This document shows, one piece after another, positions 1 to 8,408 of a stretch of 22,514 bases of DNA. Source of the stretch: CAYQUC01 sp964514215. GTDB taxonomy: Bacteria; Pseudomonadota; Gammaproteobacteria; UBA6429; Thiohalophilaceae. How positions within the stretch are numbered: position 1 is the first letter of the stretch; each line of letters begins with the position of its first letter. A program made the position numbers and the translations under genes. Below the pieces are notes generated by a model. The model saw only the letters and a list, made by a program, of their open reading frames with translations. It was not told the origin of the DNA and searched no databases. Where the stretch lies: NCBI GenBank assembly GCA_964514215.1, contig CAZEPW010000057.1, forward strand, positions 1-22,514, written 5' to 3'.

Positions 1-55
1 TATGCAGTGGATTGCAAATCCATCTACCTCGGTTCGACTCCGGGTTCCGCCTCCA
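1..55 (+). tRNA. tRNA-Cys(GCA), 5' part cut off by window edge
   Basis: This is the 3' part of a cysteine tRNA. The anticodon arm (stem GTGGA/TCCAT) presents GCA at 14-16. The T arm carries GTTCGACTC, and the molecule ends with an encoded CCA at 53-55. The acceptor 3' strand TTCCGCC implies a missing 5' strand GGCGGAA outside the window. It sits 7 nt before a tRNA-Leu(UAA), the arrangement seen at the end of the enterobacterial glyW-cysT-leuZ cluster, so the two are probably co-transcribed. Confidence 0.95.
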
Positions 56-62
56 TCTGTTA

Positions 63-149
63 GCCCGGGTGGCGAAATTGGTAGACGCACAAGACTTAAA
101 ATCTTGCGGTGGCAACACCGTGCCGGTTCGATTCCGGCCCCGGGCACCA
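63..149 (+). tRNA. tRNA-Leu(UAA)
   Basis: This is a complete 87-nt class II tRNA. The acceptor strands GCCCGGG/CCCGGGC pair fully, and discriminator A plus encoded CCA end at 149. The anticodon stem CAAGA/TCTTG (90-94 and 102-106) presents TAA at 97-99. A long variable arm follows, and the T loop is GGTTCGATTCC. No clear rho-independent terminator follows; only a T-rich trailer at about 163-176 is visible. The 3' end of this gene borders the Wadjet defence operon, a common insertion point for genomic islands, but I found no second copy of its 3' end in the window. Confidence 0.97.
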
Positions 150-223
150 TTATTATTCAAACTTTTCTTTTTCGTCCTATCAATTATGCGTTGAATTCAG
201 TCCAATAAAATAGCGATTACTTG

Positions 224-229
224 TATAAT
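224..229 (+). promoter_or_regulatory. Candidate -10 box (TATAAT) immediately before jetA
   Basis: A perfect TATAAT lies at 224-229, only 5 nt before the jetA ATG at 235. If used, transcription would start at or next to the start codon, giving a leaderless or nearly leaderless message. No good -35 is visible at 16-18 nt spacing; a TTGAAT at 191-196 is too far. No Shine-Dalgarno precedes the ATG. Read-through from the tRNA promoter is an alternative source of transcript. Confidence 0.35.
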
Positions 230-234
230 AAGTT

Positions 235-1686
235 ATGTTTTTTATTGATAATCGCAAACATTTTTTTCGGCCTTTTTTTGGTAAATACCGCGAACAAGTG
301 ATGGAATGCTTGCGCCTTCTTTATGGGCGATTGTATGGTGAACAAGCTGATTATTCTCACGCTTTTACTCAAGAACAATTACTCGAAGTTTTCCAAGAAG
401 CCATTACTCGGTCACCAGTGCTTGATGAAGAAGATGCTAGTGATTTTTTAGCCCCCAGTAAAAATGAGCGTGAACAAGCTCACTGGATTCGTAATCTTTT
501 GCAAGAGCATGGTTGGTTAGAATGCCATGCTGATGAAACTACATTACAAAGTACTTATGGTTTTAGTCGGATAGGTCGTTTATTTACGCAACCGATGGTT
601 GAAACTGCTGGTGCACGATTTAGAACACGGCACCGAAATACGCGTAATACCCGTAATGCATTGCAATCTTTTATTGATCTTGGTGATGTTTATGATTTAC
701 TCGATGCTTATGAAGCATCGGCTCGTATTGTGAGTGATTTTAGCGATATCATTTCAGAATTGGATGAACGTAAACGCCAATTAGTCAAAGAAGTTGAAGC
801 GCAGCAAGTGATTCAACAAGCCAGTGATGAATTTTTTGATTTTATGGAACGACGTTTCATGCCGGATCTTGCTATTCGGTTATCAACCGATAGTGTTGAA
901 AAACACCGTGAAGAAATTCAACAAATTATTGCCAAAGCACGTCGCAAACGTAATGATTTTAAAGCTAAGGCTGAAGCTGAGTTGCGTAAAATGGCGCCGG
1001 AGTTACGAACTGTGGATAATGCTTCAATTTATCTTCGAATTTTAGATGGCATTGAAGCACGTATGTCAAATGCCAGTGAAATTATGTTGCCTGCACTTAG
1101 ATTGGCACTGCATAGTTTTACACGACGGGCAGATATTATTATTCGACAATTAAGTTACAGTAGTTATGGTGCGCAGGGTAGTTTATCAGCCCTATGTCAA
1201 TCTTTTATTGAAATGTCGACATTAGATAAGGATGCTAAATTATCCGCTATGGCCGAAGCTATGGCTGGCTTATCATTTGGTTTTATTGATCCTGAAGCAA
1301 CGTTGAAAATTAATACAACCACTCGTAAACGCTTAGTGAATACTGCAGTAGAAATTCAAGGTGAGGTTAATCGTGAGTCACGTAAAAATCTCTTTATACA
1401 ACAAGTCTTAGAAAAGGCCTTTCAGGTAAATAATAAAGAGCAAATAAACTATGTTTTAACTGCTCTCAAAAAAGGACAGCGAGTGCATAGTAATCACCTT
1501 CCTGTTAATAATGCGAATGAATTTTTGATGGCAGCACATATCATCGAAATTGCTTCAGCTGGAAGTGACTCATCAGAGTTTAGCTTTAAAATTAGCGATG
1601 AATCTAATAAATTATTACCAACTGAGACTGAGTTTTATAAAAAAACCGATAATTTTATTATTGAACTGATAGATAAAAACGAATAG
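235..1686 (+). CDS. jetA: Wadjet protein JetA (kleisin/MukF-like)
   Basis: This is the kleisin-type subunit of a Wadjet (JetABCD, also called MksBEFG/EptABCD) anti-plasmid complex, joining the two SMC-like JetC heads. The protein has 483 residues. The N-terminus (HFFRPFFGKYREQ, about 9-21) and the following helical winged-helix-like region resemble the JetA family formerly called DUF5716 rather than the DUF3375 form; I infer this from remembered family features, so the subtype is provisional. A long helical, charged middle part (about 150-270) fits the kleisin linker. The ATG is chosen because the family-like N-terminal motif begins within ten residues; the next Met (23) would remove it. No Shine-Dalgarno is seen. 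It is the first gene of the operon; jetB starts 8 nt after its stop. Function comes from family knowledge and gene order. Confidence 0.88.
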   Translation: MFFIDNRKHFFRPFFGKYREQVMECLRLLYGRLYGEQADYSHAFTQEQLLEVFQEAITRSPVLDEEDASDFLAPSKNEREQAHWIRNLLQEHGWLECHADETTLQSTYGFSRIGRLFTQPMVETAGARFRTRHRNTRNTRNALQSFIDLGDVYDLLDAYEASARIVSDFSDIISELDERKRQLVKEVEAQQVIQQASDEFFDFMERRFMPDLAIRLSTDSVEKHREEIQQIIAKARRKRNDFKAKAEAELRKMAPELRTVDNASIYLRILDGIEARMSNASEIMLPALRLALHSFTRRADIIIRQLSYSSYGAQGSLSALCQSFIEMSTLDKDAKLSAMAEAMAGLSFGFIDPEATLKINTTTRKRLVNTAVEIQGEVNRESRKNLFIQQVLEKAFQVNNKEQINYVLTALKKGQRVHSNHLPVNNANEFLMAAHIIEIASAGSDSSEFSFKISDESNKLLPTETEFYKKTDNFIIELIDKNE

Positions 1687-1694
1687 GTTTAAAG

Positions 1695-2405
1695 ATGTTA
1701 TCTGAGATAATAGAAAAGCAATTAACAAAAGAAAATATTAGTATCAATGAATTTCGAGAGTTATTAATTCGATTATTAAATTACAGTGTATTATGTCGGG
1801 ATGAGAGCCAAATTGAGCAGCAGCTTTATGATCGATTTTTGCGAATTTCAAATTTAGTTACTGAGTATCTTAATTTGATTGATGTTCGCATTTTTCATGA
1901 TACTCGGTTTGAATATATACGTTTATATCCGCCATCGAGTCAAGTTCCCGGTATGGAGCAAGCCGATAGTTTAGCATTTTCGGGTAGTCTTCGTGCACGT
2001 CTTAGTCAAACAGAAGTTGCATTAATATTAATTTTACGTTTGCAATACGATAACGCGTTGCGCGAAGCTAAAGTAGATGATAAAGGTTTTGTAACGGAAT
2101 CTTTTGAAGCGATAAGTATCGCAATGAAAAATATTATTGGTCGAAATTTACCTGAAAAACCAAGTGAGCGCCGACAATTATTTAGTCGTTGCAAAAAACT
2201 TCGCTTAATTGATTATCGAACTGAAGATGATATTTTAAAAGCCGAGTCTTGGTTGAGAATTCATCCTATGATAGTGAGTTTTGTGAATGATGAAGCTTTG
2301 TTTGCATTAGAAAATACTACTGCAGACACAGTTGGCAAGACTGAGAGTAAACGTGACATTGATGAATCACAAGCAGATGACCTTATTTTAGAAGAGTTGG
2401 ATTAA
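1695..2405 (+). CDS. jetB: Wadjet protein JetB (DUF4194, MukE/KITE-like)
   Basis: This 236-residue protein matches the DUF4194 pattern. It has an N-terminal helical stretch (FRELLIRLLNYSVL, about 20-33), a tyrosine-rich strand region (FEYIRLYPPSSQVPG, about 73-87), and a winged-helix part starting with LSQTEVALILILRLQYD (about 104-120). The region around 165-200 (ERRQLFSRCKKLRLIDY) and the motif WLRIHPMI are typical. The last 30 or so residues are acidic and probably disordered. JetB is the KITE-type subunit that binds the JetA kleisin and helps bend DNA within the SMC motor. It lies 8 nt after jetA and 4 nt before jetC, so translation is probably coupled. No catalytic role is expected. Confidence 0.9.
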   Translation: MLSEIIEKQLTKENISINEFRELLIRLLNYSVLCRDESQIEQQLYDRFLRISNLVTEYLNLIDVRIFHDTRFEYIRLYPPSSQVPGMEQADSLAFSGSLRARLSQTEVALILILRLQYDNALREAKVDDKGFVTESFEAISIAMKNIIGRNLPEKPSERRQLFSRCKKLRLIDYRTEDDILKAESWLRIHPMIVSFVNDEALFALENTTADTVGKTESKRDIDESQADDLILEELD

Positions 2406-2409
2406 ATAA

Positions 2410-5400
2410 ATGTTTTTAAAGAAATTCATTTTTGTAAATTGGGGTAATATACCCAATACTGAGTTTGAAATGGGGCCGGTAAATTTATTATCCGGTGGCA
2501 GTGGTTCGGGTAAAACCACTGTGGGTGACGCCATTCAAACCATTATGACTGCAGCGCATGAAAACCTATTTCAATATAATCCTGGTCAGGATGAAACGAC
2601 ACAACGAGGACGCGGTGGTAAACGTGTGCGGACCTTGGCTTCATATGTTCTGGGGTGTGATGATGGTAGTTATGCTCGCCCAAATGATGCCACCGATGGT
2701 TATCTTGCGGCGATATTTCATCCAACCAAAGGTGAGACGGCTGAACCATTTACTGCAATTATTGCGATACGTGCGTGGCTTGATTTAACTGCAAAACAAA
2801 TGGTTGCTCGACAAGATGAGTTAATGTTTTTAATTTTACCGGGTGTCGGTGTCGAACAAGATGATGATAAAGGCTTCGGTATTGGCCATTTAGTTCGTAA
2901 AGATAAATCGGGCGAATACGTTGTGCCGATGGATAAGCTGACAAATTTATTAATAGCCGAATTTAGTAAAAAGCATGTTGAAAAATATGATTCAAAAAAA
3001 CGCGCTTATTTAAGGCGGTTATACGGCATCTTACAAGGTAGTCATGATTCCGTTTCGGAACAAGAGGCCATGAATGCTGCAAAAGCATTTTCACGTTTTA
3101 TGGCTTATAAACCTGTGGATAGCATTAATAGGTTTGTGTCAGAGGAAATTCTTGAGAAAAAAGATTTGGGGGAGGCGATTCGTTCTATATCTGGACAGTT
3201 GAAAACCATTCATGCAATGGAACGCGATGCCCTTAAACTGGTTAAATCAATTGATATTTTACAACAGGCGGAAAATCAAACACTATTATATATTGAAAAA
3301 TGGATAGAATTTAATGTCCTCGATTATAGTTTGGCGATACACAATAATATAATACAACAAAAAAATCATGATAAAGAAAAAAAGAAACTACAACAGTTTG
3401 AAACTCAACTGCATGAAAATGACAATCAAACGGTAAATGCTCAACAATATTTAGAGCAAGCTCATGAGCAACTATTGCAATTAGAGGCGCAGCGCCAAGG
3501 AATTAGTGCGTTACAACAAAAAGACAGTTTTGAGCATCAGTTGCAACAACATCAAGCAAGCTTAACGGAAAAAGCAAAAATATTATTACAACAAGATATG
3601 GAGTTGCAGCATAATATTAATCAAATTGTTTCACTGCGTGATGAATTGCAAACTGCTGCGATGCAACAGTTATTACCGCAATTTAGTGATATGGAAAGTG
3701 TAAAATTATTAACGGCGGTTACTAAGATTGGTGCTAAAGCAAGTGTTGATATCAATGCTATTTTACAAAAAGATTTAACCTCAGATTTATCATTAATAGA
3801 ACAACATTTAGAGCAAGTGCAGCATGCTCAAAGCTTGCATAATCAATGCTACCAATATTGGTATCAAACTGATGATGGCTTGAGTCGTTTTGAACAGTTA
3901 ACTGGTGAGTCGCATTCGGCAAAAACGCGTTATAAACGATTGCAAAATCAACATGAACAAAAACAAAAAGAGATTGAACGTTTAGAACAAAAAAAGGTGA
4001 GTTACCCTGGTTTTGTACAACGTGCCATTGATGCCATTAAGCAAACCTACCCACAAGCTGATCCTCGTGTTTTGTGTGATCATGTTGAGGTAATTGATGA
4101 GCGCTGGCAAATGGCTATCGAAGGGTATATGGGAGGGGCTCGTTTTTCTATTTTAGTGGATGCCGAATTTGAGGCGCAAGCGATTCGTATCATTCGTGAA
4201 CTACCGGGGAGAGATAATCGTGCACGAATTATTCAAGGCGCGAAGGCGCAACGTGATTGTGATAAATTACGTCAGCATGCTAACTCAATAGTTACAATTC
4301 TTGAGTTTTCACATGCCACGGCTATGCATTATGTTACTGCAAGTTACGGCTCAGTATTAATGGTTGATTCGGAACAGGAGCTAAAGTCAACTGGGCGAGG
4401 TTTAACCAGTGATGGTATGGCCGCAGGTAGTTACAGTATGTGGCGTTGTGATATACCGGATGGTGATTTGGTCTTTGGCGCTAATGCTCGAGAACGTGCT
4501 CTAAAAGCGAAACAACGTGAATTAGAACGAATTATAGAAGATTGGCAACAAGCCAATGATCAAATGCAACAATTAACTCGGTTGCAAAATAATGTACGGT
4601 TGTTAAACAAGCTTAATTATGCTGAAACCTTATCTGACACTATTGTTGTATTACGAGATATCCAAAAAGTAGAAAATTTATTAGAGCAATTGGATTTATC
4701 TGAACATAAAGAACTTGAACAAAAACTGCATGAACTTAAGTCGAATGAACGACAGTTACAGCAACAATATACCGATTTGATTCAAGCAAAGGGAGCATTA
4801 ATTGTCAAAATTGATAATGCTACTAAAGCGTGTGGTAAGCTTGAAAGTTTACACGATGAAACTCAACAACACGTTGTTGAGCAAGAAAAGAGCCTTCGAT
4901 CAATTGCACTGTTATGGTCAGATTTTGATGTTGAACAAAGGCTTATTTATGCTGAAAATGAGGCTAAAAATTTAAATAAAGTATTTTTTGATAATAATTA
5001 TGAAGATGTAAGAATACAGCTTAAAAAACTTGAACGTGATATTGCTAAAGCGATTCAGCAACATAATGAACACTGTATGCCATCCGATACGTTGATTTAT
5101 GATAATTATTCAGTAGAACCTGATTATGTCTTATTCAAATTGATTTGCAATACCTATAAACAATTGGATTTAATTTATAATCGATTAAAAAATAATATTT
5201 TAGTTGAAAAATATGAGCAGCTGCATCAATTAAAATCCAGTTTTAATAATGCCTTTGTTACTCATCTTTGTCATACCATTCATCAAGCTGTTAGTAGTGG
5301 TAAGCAGCAAATTACTATGTTAAATAAAGAACTTGAAAATCATAAATTTGGTGCGGATCAAGAAAGTTTTCGATTTGCCAGTAAGTCCATCCCAGAATAT

Positions 5401-6075
5401 CAAGAATACGCCACTTTTTTTGACGAGGTAATTAAACAACCAACCATTACCGATGATGTGGATTTATTTGAAATTCCGCTAAAAGAAAAGTCCACTCTCG
5501 TTCGAGATAAATTGCTGTCTATGTTATTAGAAGAAGATGAAACTAAGGCATTAAAAGAACTGGAACGAATTGCAGATTATCGAAATTATAATCACTATGA
5601 AATATACAAAGATGTTGCAGGAAAAGAATCTATTGCTTTAAGTGAATATGGCACTGGTAGTGGTGGCCAACTTGAAACACCTGCTTATATTATTCGTGCT
5701 GCTGCTGTGACATCGGCACTGCGTTTTAATGAAGGAACGACTCATTTACGTATGGTGTTAGTTGATGAAGCTTTTTCTAAGATGGATGAATCACGTTCAC
5801 GAGAAGTTATTAATTATTTAACCGAAAGTCTTGGTTTGCAACTTATATTTATTATGCCATCGAGTAAAAGTGGGCCGTTCATGGATTTAATTAGTAACGA
5901 ATTTGTATTTGCTAAATGTCCTAGTGACATTCTTCGAGGACAGTTACAAACTCAAGTGTGGGTTGATAAAAAAGAATGCAATACAGATAAAATTAAAGCA
6001 CTTTGGGCGAATCATCGAAGAATAAAACAACATCAGGCTGAAATGGATTTTATGAAGGAATTTGAAGGTGCTTGA
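2410..6075 (+). CDS. jetC: Wadjet protein JetC (SMC/MukB-like ATPase)
   Basis: This is the motor subunit, an SMC-like ATPase of 1221 residues, normal for the family. The Walker A motif GGSGSGKT lies at 29-36. Long coiled-coil arms rich in Gln, Glu and Leu flank a hinge at about 535-690 (for example VIDERWQMAIEGYMGGARFS and LPGRDNRARI). The C-terminal head has the ABC signature SGGQ at 1084-1087 and Walker B MVLVDE at 1115-1120, with D1119 and E1120 intact. ATP hydrolysis would drive DNA loop extrusion with JetA and JetB. The chromosomal MukB/Smc alternative is unlikely because the partners are DUF4194 and a JetD nuclease. The jetD coding region overlaps its 3' end. No frameshift or internal stop is present. 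Confidence 0.93.
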   Translation: MFLKKFIFVNWGNIPNTEFEMGPVNLLSGGSGSGKTTVGDAIQTIMTAAHENLFQYNPGQDETTQRGRGGKRVRTLASYVLGCDDGSYARPNDATDGYLAAIFHPTKGETAEPFTAIIAIRAWLDLTAKQMVARQDELMFLILPGVGVEQDDDKGFGIGHLVRKDKSGEYVVPMDKLTNLLIAEFSKKHVEKYDSKKRAYLRRLYGILQGSHDSVSEQEAMNAAKAFSRFMAYKPVDSINRFVSEEILEKKDLGEAIRSISGQLKTIHAMERDALKLVKSIDILQQAENQTLLYIEKWIEFNVLDYSLAIHNNIIQQKNHDKEKKKLQQFETQLHENDNQTVNAQQYLEQAHEQLLQLEAQRQGISALQQKDSFEHQLQQHQASLTEKAKILLQQDMELQHNINQIVSLRDELQTAAMQQLLPQFSDMESVKLLTAVTKIGAKASVDINAILQKDLTSDLSLIEQHLEQVQHAQSLHNQCYQYWYQTDDGLSRFEQLTGESHSAKTRYKRLQNQHEQKQKEIERLEQKKVSYPGFVQRAIDAIKQTYPQADPRVLCDHVEVIDERWQMAIEGYMGGARFSILVDAEFEAQAIRIIRELPGRDNRARIIQGAKAQRDCDKLRQHANSIVTILEFSHATAMHYVTASYGSVLMVDSEQELKSTGRGLTSDGMAAGSYSMWRCDIPDGDLVFGANARERALKAKQRELERIIEDWQQANDQMQQLTRLQNNVRLLNKLNYAETLSDTIVVLRDIQKVENLLEQLDLSEHKELEQKLHELKSNERQLQQQYTDLIQAKGALIVKIDNATKACGKLESLHDETQQHVVEQEKSLRSIALLWSDFDVEQRLIYAENEAKNLNKVFFDNNYEDVRIQLKKLERDIAKAIQQHNEHCMPSDTLIYDNYSVEPDYVLFKLICNTYKQLDLIYNRLKNNILVEKYEQLHQLKSSFNNAFVTHLCHTIHQAVSSGKQQITMLNKELENHKFGADQESFRFASKSIPEYQEYATFFDEVIKQPTITDDVDLFEIPLKEKSTLVRDKLLSMLLEEDETKALKELERIADYRNYNHYEIYKDVAGKESIALSEYGTGSGGQLETPAYIIRAAAVTSALRFNEGTTHLRMVLVDEAFSKMDESRSREVINYLTESLGLQLIFIMPSSKSGPFMDLISNEFVFAKCPSDILRGQLQTQVWVDKKECNTDKIKALWANHRRIKQHQAEMDFMKEFEGA

Positions 6076-7204
6076 TAAGCCGCCATGGTTAGATGAGCAA
6101 CCTAATATAAAAACATTTTTAATAACAGTTTTAAAAAAATATGAATCTAAAAATACACTGAAATTTAAAATAACTAAAAAAATATTACCTGAATTGTATG
6201 GTTCAGCTGAAACTGCTGATACTACATGGTTTTTATTAAATGAACTTTGTACAAAAAAATTTAAAATATTTGAATTTAAAAATAAAGGAGTTCAAAACAC
6301 ATTAGATTATAATCATCTTAATGGTATCTTGCATTTTCAAACTGATTCTGAAGATATGTTACGTTCTTGGTTGAAACTACCATCACAAAAAGCCTTGCTT
6401 GAATCATGGCAGTCGTTGATTGAAAATAAAAAAAGCATGTTTACCGGTGATAGTCGTTGTTTAAGCGATAAGCTGGTAGTTATTAAAGGTAAAACTCAAG
6501 ATAATATTGTAAGTGGTTTTATTCAAATCAGAATGTATTTAGACGATGGTTTAACGTTACGAAATTTAAGTGCTAAATGTTTTTGGGGAAACTCAAAATT
6601 TTTGGATAATAAAATAGATTTAATTAAATCATTATATCCAGAGTTGAAATTAACAATTCGACCAGTTGTTGTTAATGTTTATTTGCCAGAAAAAATTGAG
6701 GGCATTTTATTTATAGAAAACCAAGATAGCTATACTCAAGGCATTAAAGGCAAAGCCGGAATAGCACAGCAAATGAAAAATTTAGCATTGATATTTAGTT
6801 ATGGTAATAAACTAAGTGCTAAACGAGTTCGTAGCCACTCAGGCGTTTCTTTTCATTTTGATGATAACAGTAATTTCACGATGAAAGAAGAATTTAAGCA
6901 ATTTTGGTACAATGAAGTAATATCTGAATGGCCAAGCTATTTCTGGGGTGATTTGGATTTTTCAGGAATGGATATGTTGGCTAATTTAAAGCAGAGTTTT
7001 AAATCTATTGAAGCTTGGCAAGCAGGCTACCAACCGATGCTTGATTTAATTTTACAGGGTATTGGTCACAGTCCTGAGTTAATGACAAAACAACGTCAAA
7101 ATGATCCAGGGAAAACAGGTTGTCAATATGCCGATGAAAAATTGTTACCCGCTCTACGGATAACTACTAGCGTTTTATTTATAGATCAAGAGTGGTTGGT
7201 TTAA
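6062..7204 (+). CDS. jetD: Wadjet nuclease JetD (winged helix plus Toprim)
   Basis: This is the nuclease subunit that, in characterised Wadjet systems, cleaves circular plasmid DNA. It has 380 residues from the TTG at 6062. The N-terminal half resembles DUF3322 (winged helix and dimerisation region). The C-terminal half resembles the DUF2220 Toprim-like domain: LFIENQDSY carries the conserved Glu (E219), WGDLDFSG the DxD pair (D297, D299), and the tail ends with a FIDQEWLV element. All expected metal-binding acidic residues are present. The start is uncertain. TTG 6062 overlaps jetC by 14 nt, but a Shine-Dalgarno-like AGGA at 6056-6059 is better spaced (8 nt) for GTG 6068, which would shorten the protein by two residues. 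It is the last gene of the operon. Confidence 0.9.
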   Translation: MKVLDKPPWLDEQPNIKTFLITVLKKYESKNTLKFKITKKILPELYGSAETADTTWFLLNELCTKKFKIFEFKNKGVQNTLDYNHLNGILHFQTDSEDMLRSWLKLPSQKALLESWQSLIENKKSMFTGDSRCLSDKLVVIKGKTQDNIVSGFIQIRMYLDDGLTLRNLSAKCFWGNSKFLDNKIDLIKSLYPELKLTIRPVVVNVYLPEKIEGILFIENQDSYTQGIKGKAGIAQQMKNLALIFSYGNKLSAKRVRSHSGVSFHFDDNSNFTMKEEFKQFWYNEVISEWPSYFWGDLDFSGMDMLANLKQSFKSIEAWQAGYQPMLDLILQGIGHSPELMTKQRQNDPGKTGCQYADEKLLPALRITTSVLFIDQEWLV

Positions 7205-7241
7205 TACTAAAAATAATGTGATTTTTCTTAGTAAAACCAAC
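7195..7241. terminator. Weak hairpin at the jetD stop, possible terminator
   Basis: GTTGGTTT (7195-7202) plus TACTAA (7205-7210) can pair with TTAGTA (7228-7233) plus AAACCAAC (7234-7241), with a 2-nt bulge and a 17-nt loop. The left arm includes the last codons of jetD. No clear U-run follows on either strand, so termination function is uncertain. It lies between two converging genes. Confidence 0.25.
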
Positions 7242-7253
7242 GATTATTTGAGC

Positions 7254-8039
7254 TTAGTTACATATTTTATCGGTTGTAACTTTTTCAAAAACATAAGCTT
7301 TGTCAAGACTGTTTCGTCTAGTGCCTTGGTGATAGAAACGTAAATCTACATCAAGTTGGTAATTAGACTTTGTTGGTTTTAATATTAAGTTATGTGTAGA
7401 TACGTATTTAGTATTATTTGAAATAAAACTAAGCGCCGCTATCACTTTTGAAAATGTCCCTGAAAACCTTAGATGGTATGAATATATAATTAATTTTACT
7501 TTTGAACCAATATATGCAGGCTTGATTTTTAATGCAGGGGTTTGACAGAAAGTGATTAAATTTCCGATTGGTTTTATTTTTTTTATTAGATCAATAACGG
7601 CATATTTTACTTGAGTTTTGCTTTTGAAAATAATATGTTTTGATTTGCTGTAACTTTCTCTTTTATCTTTTTTTGCTTTTTTTAACTTTAAATTGAAGTG
7701 AAAATATTTTTTGGAACGTTTCGTTTCAATTAATTCGATATTATCAAACATAAAAGTAGTGTTGAGGATTCTTTTATATTGATATGCCTTAGATTTTACG
7801 CGAACTTTTGCGTTGACGAGTATATCAGTAGCATTAATACTGTAGCGGTTAATTTTAATTCCATAATTCTTAGCTTCATTTTTTAGTGCTGAAATTATTT
7901 CTAAAGGCCTAGGGTTAATATTCTGTTGTTGTTGTAACCATATATTTGTAGCCGCGCGTTTTGAAGATAAAGCATTTGCAGTATTCATGTTAATGAACTG
8001 CACCAAGCTTATTAAGAAAATAGACATTAAAATTTTCAT
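7254..8039 (-). CDS. Exported protein of unknown function, PilO-like C-terminal part
   Basis: I do not recognise this 261-residue protein with certainty. It starts with a short basic and hydrophobic segment ending near ALSSKR (residues 1 to about 24), which looks like a signal peptide or membrane anchor. The rest is very basic. The C-terminal portion (about 190-240) has the pattern of PilO/PilN-type ferredoxin-like domains: FSGTFSKVIAALSFISNNT, then alternating strands and DVDLRFYHQG. No other pilus genes are nearby, so this is a fold-level suggestion only. Two cysteines (in TFCQTP and at the C-terminal KICN) could form a periplasmic disulphide. The ATG has a clear AAGGA 6 nt upstream and a good promoter. 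Base composition is notably AT-rich, which may indicate transfer. Confidence 0.7.
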   Translation of the reverse strand: MKILMSIFLISLVQFINMNTANALSSKRAATNIWLQQQQNINPRPLEIISALKNEAKNYGIKINRYSINATDILVNAKVRVKSKAYQYKRILNTTFMFDNIELIETKRSKKYFHFNLKLKKAKKDKRESYSKSKHIIFKSKTQVKYAVIDLIKKIKPIGNLITFCQTPALKIKPAYIGSKVKLIIYSYHLRFSGTFSKVIAALSFISNNTKYVSTHNLILKPTKSNYQLDVDLRFYHQGTRRNSLDKAYVFEKVTTDKICN

Positions 8040-8068
8040 AAAAAATCCTTAATTATTATTATAAAATA

Positions 8069-8096
8069 ATTATATATGAATTTTTATGATTGTTAA
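8069..8096 (-). promoter_or_regulatory. Sigma70-type promoter for the exported protein gene
   Basis: On the - strand, TTAACA (8096-8091) is followed after 16 nt by a perfect TATAAT (8074-8069). Transcription would begin near 8062, about 23 nt before the ATG at 8039. The short leader contains AAGGA at 8050-8046. Spacing and match are good for a housekeeping promoter. Confidence 0.6.
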
Positions 8097-8114
8097 TAGC
8101 TAAACTGTCGAAAC

Positions 8115-8327
8115 TTACATGCGCCACGAATTATTATGATCATGATTTTTAATCGATTGGATATCATCATTATTGAGCATTGATGATAGGTAGTTTTCAG
8201 CATCGATGCGCTTGTTGTAAGGGCCATTAACACCTTCACGTGTAAAAACATACCATCCTTGGTTCATCACATGAAAATATCGGTCAGGATTTATTCGATC
8301 CGAGCTTCCAGTTCTTAAATTGTCCAT
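8115..8327 (-). CDS. Small DUF6316-like protein
   Basis: This is a small soluble protein of about 70 residues whose pattern resembles DUF6316: RTGSSDR near the start, RYFHVMNQGWYVFTREG in the middle, then GPYNKRIDAENYL. The aromatic strand motif followed by TREG, GPY and an Ala-Glu-x-Tyr-Leu helix is the recognisable core. No function is known to me. The start is uncertain. ATG 8327 has a GGA about 7 nt upstream and begins just before the conserved RTG. Longer forms from ATG 8339 or ATG 8396 are open, but would add a hydrophobic N-terminus that I do not recognise as part of the family. It is divergent from the DUF1178 gene. Confidence 0.6.
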   Translation of the reverse strand: MDNLRTGSSDRINPDRYFHVMNQGWYVFTREGVNGPYNKRIDAENYLSSMLNNDDIQSIKNHDHNNSWRM

Positions 8328-8408
8328 ATATAAGTCCATTATGTTGTCATCGTATACTATTATTATTGGCTTTGAGCCATGAGTATAGAAATACATTTAT
8401 CGTTCGTC

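Noticed and set aside
63..149. tRNA-Leu 3' end as an attachment site with a distal repeat
   Set aside because: I found no repeat of the tRNA 3' end anywhere downstream, so no att pair can be claimed.
200..207. GTCCAATA near tRNA-Leu as a second half-site of the integrase palindrome
   Set aside because: Only 8 nt match the arm, and such a match is expected by chance in 22 kb; no inverted partner is next to it.
1..208. Two short rightward frames across the tRNA genes
   Set aside because: They are translations of tRNA sequence.
2410..6075. Chromosomal MukB or Smc protein
   Set aside because: The partners are DUF4194 and a JetD Toprim nuclease, which define Wadjet; housekeeping condensins lack JetD.
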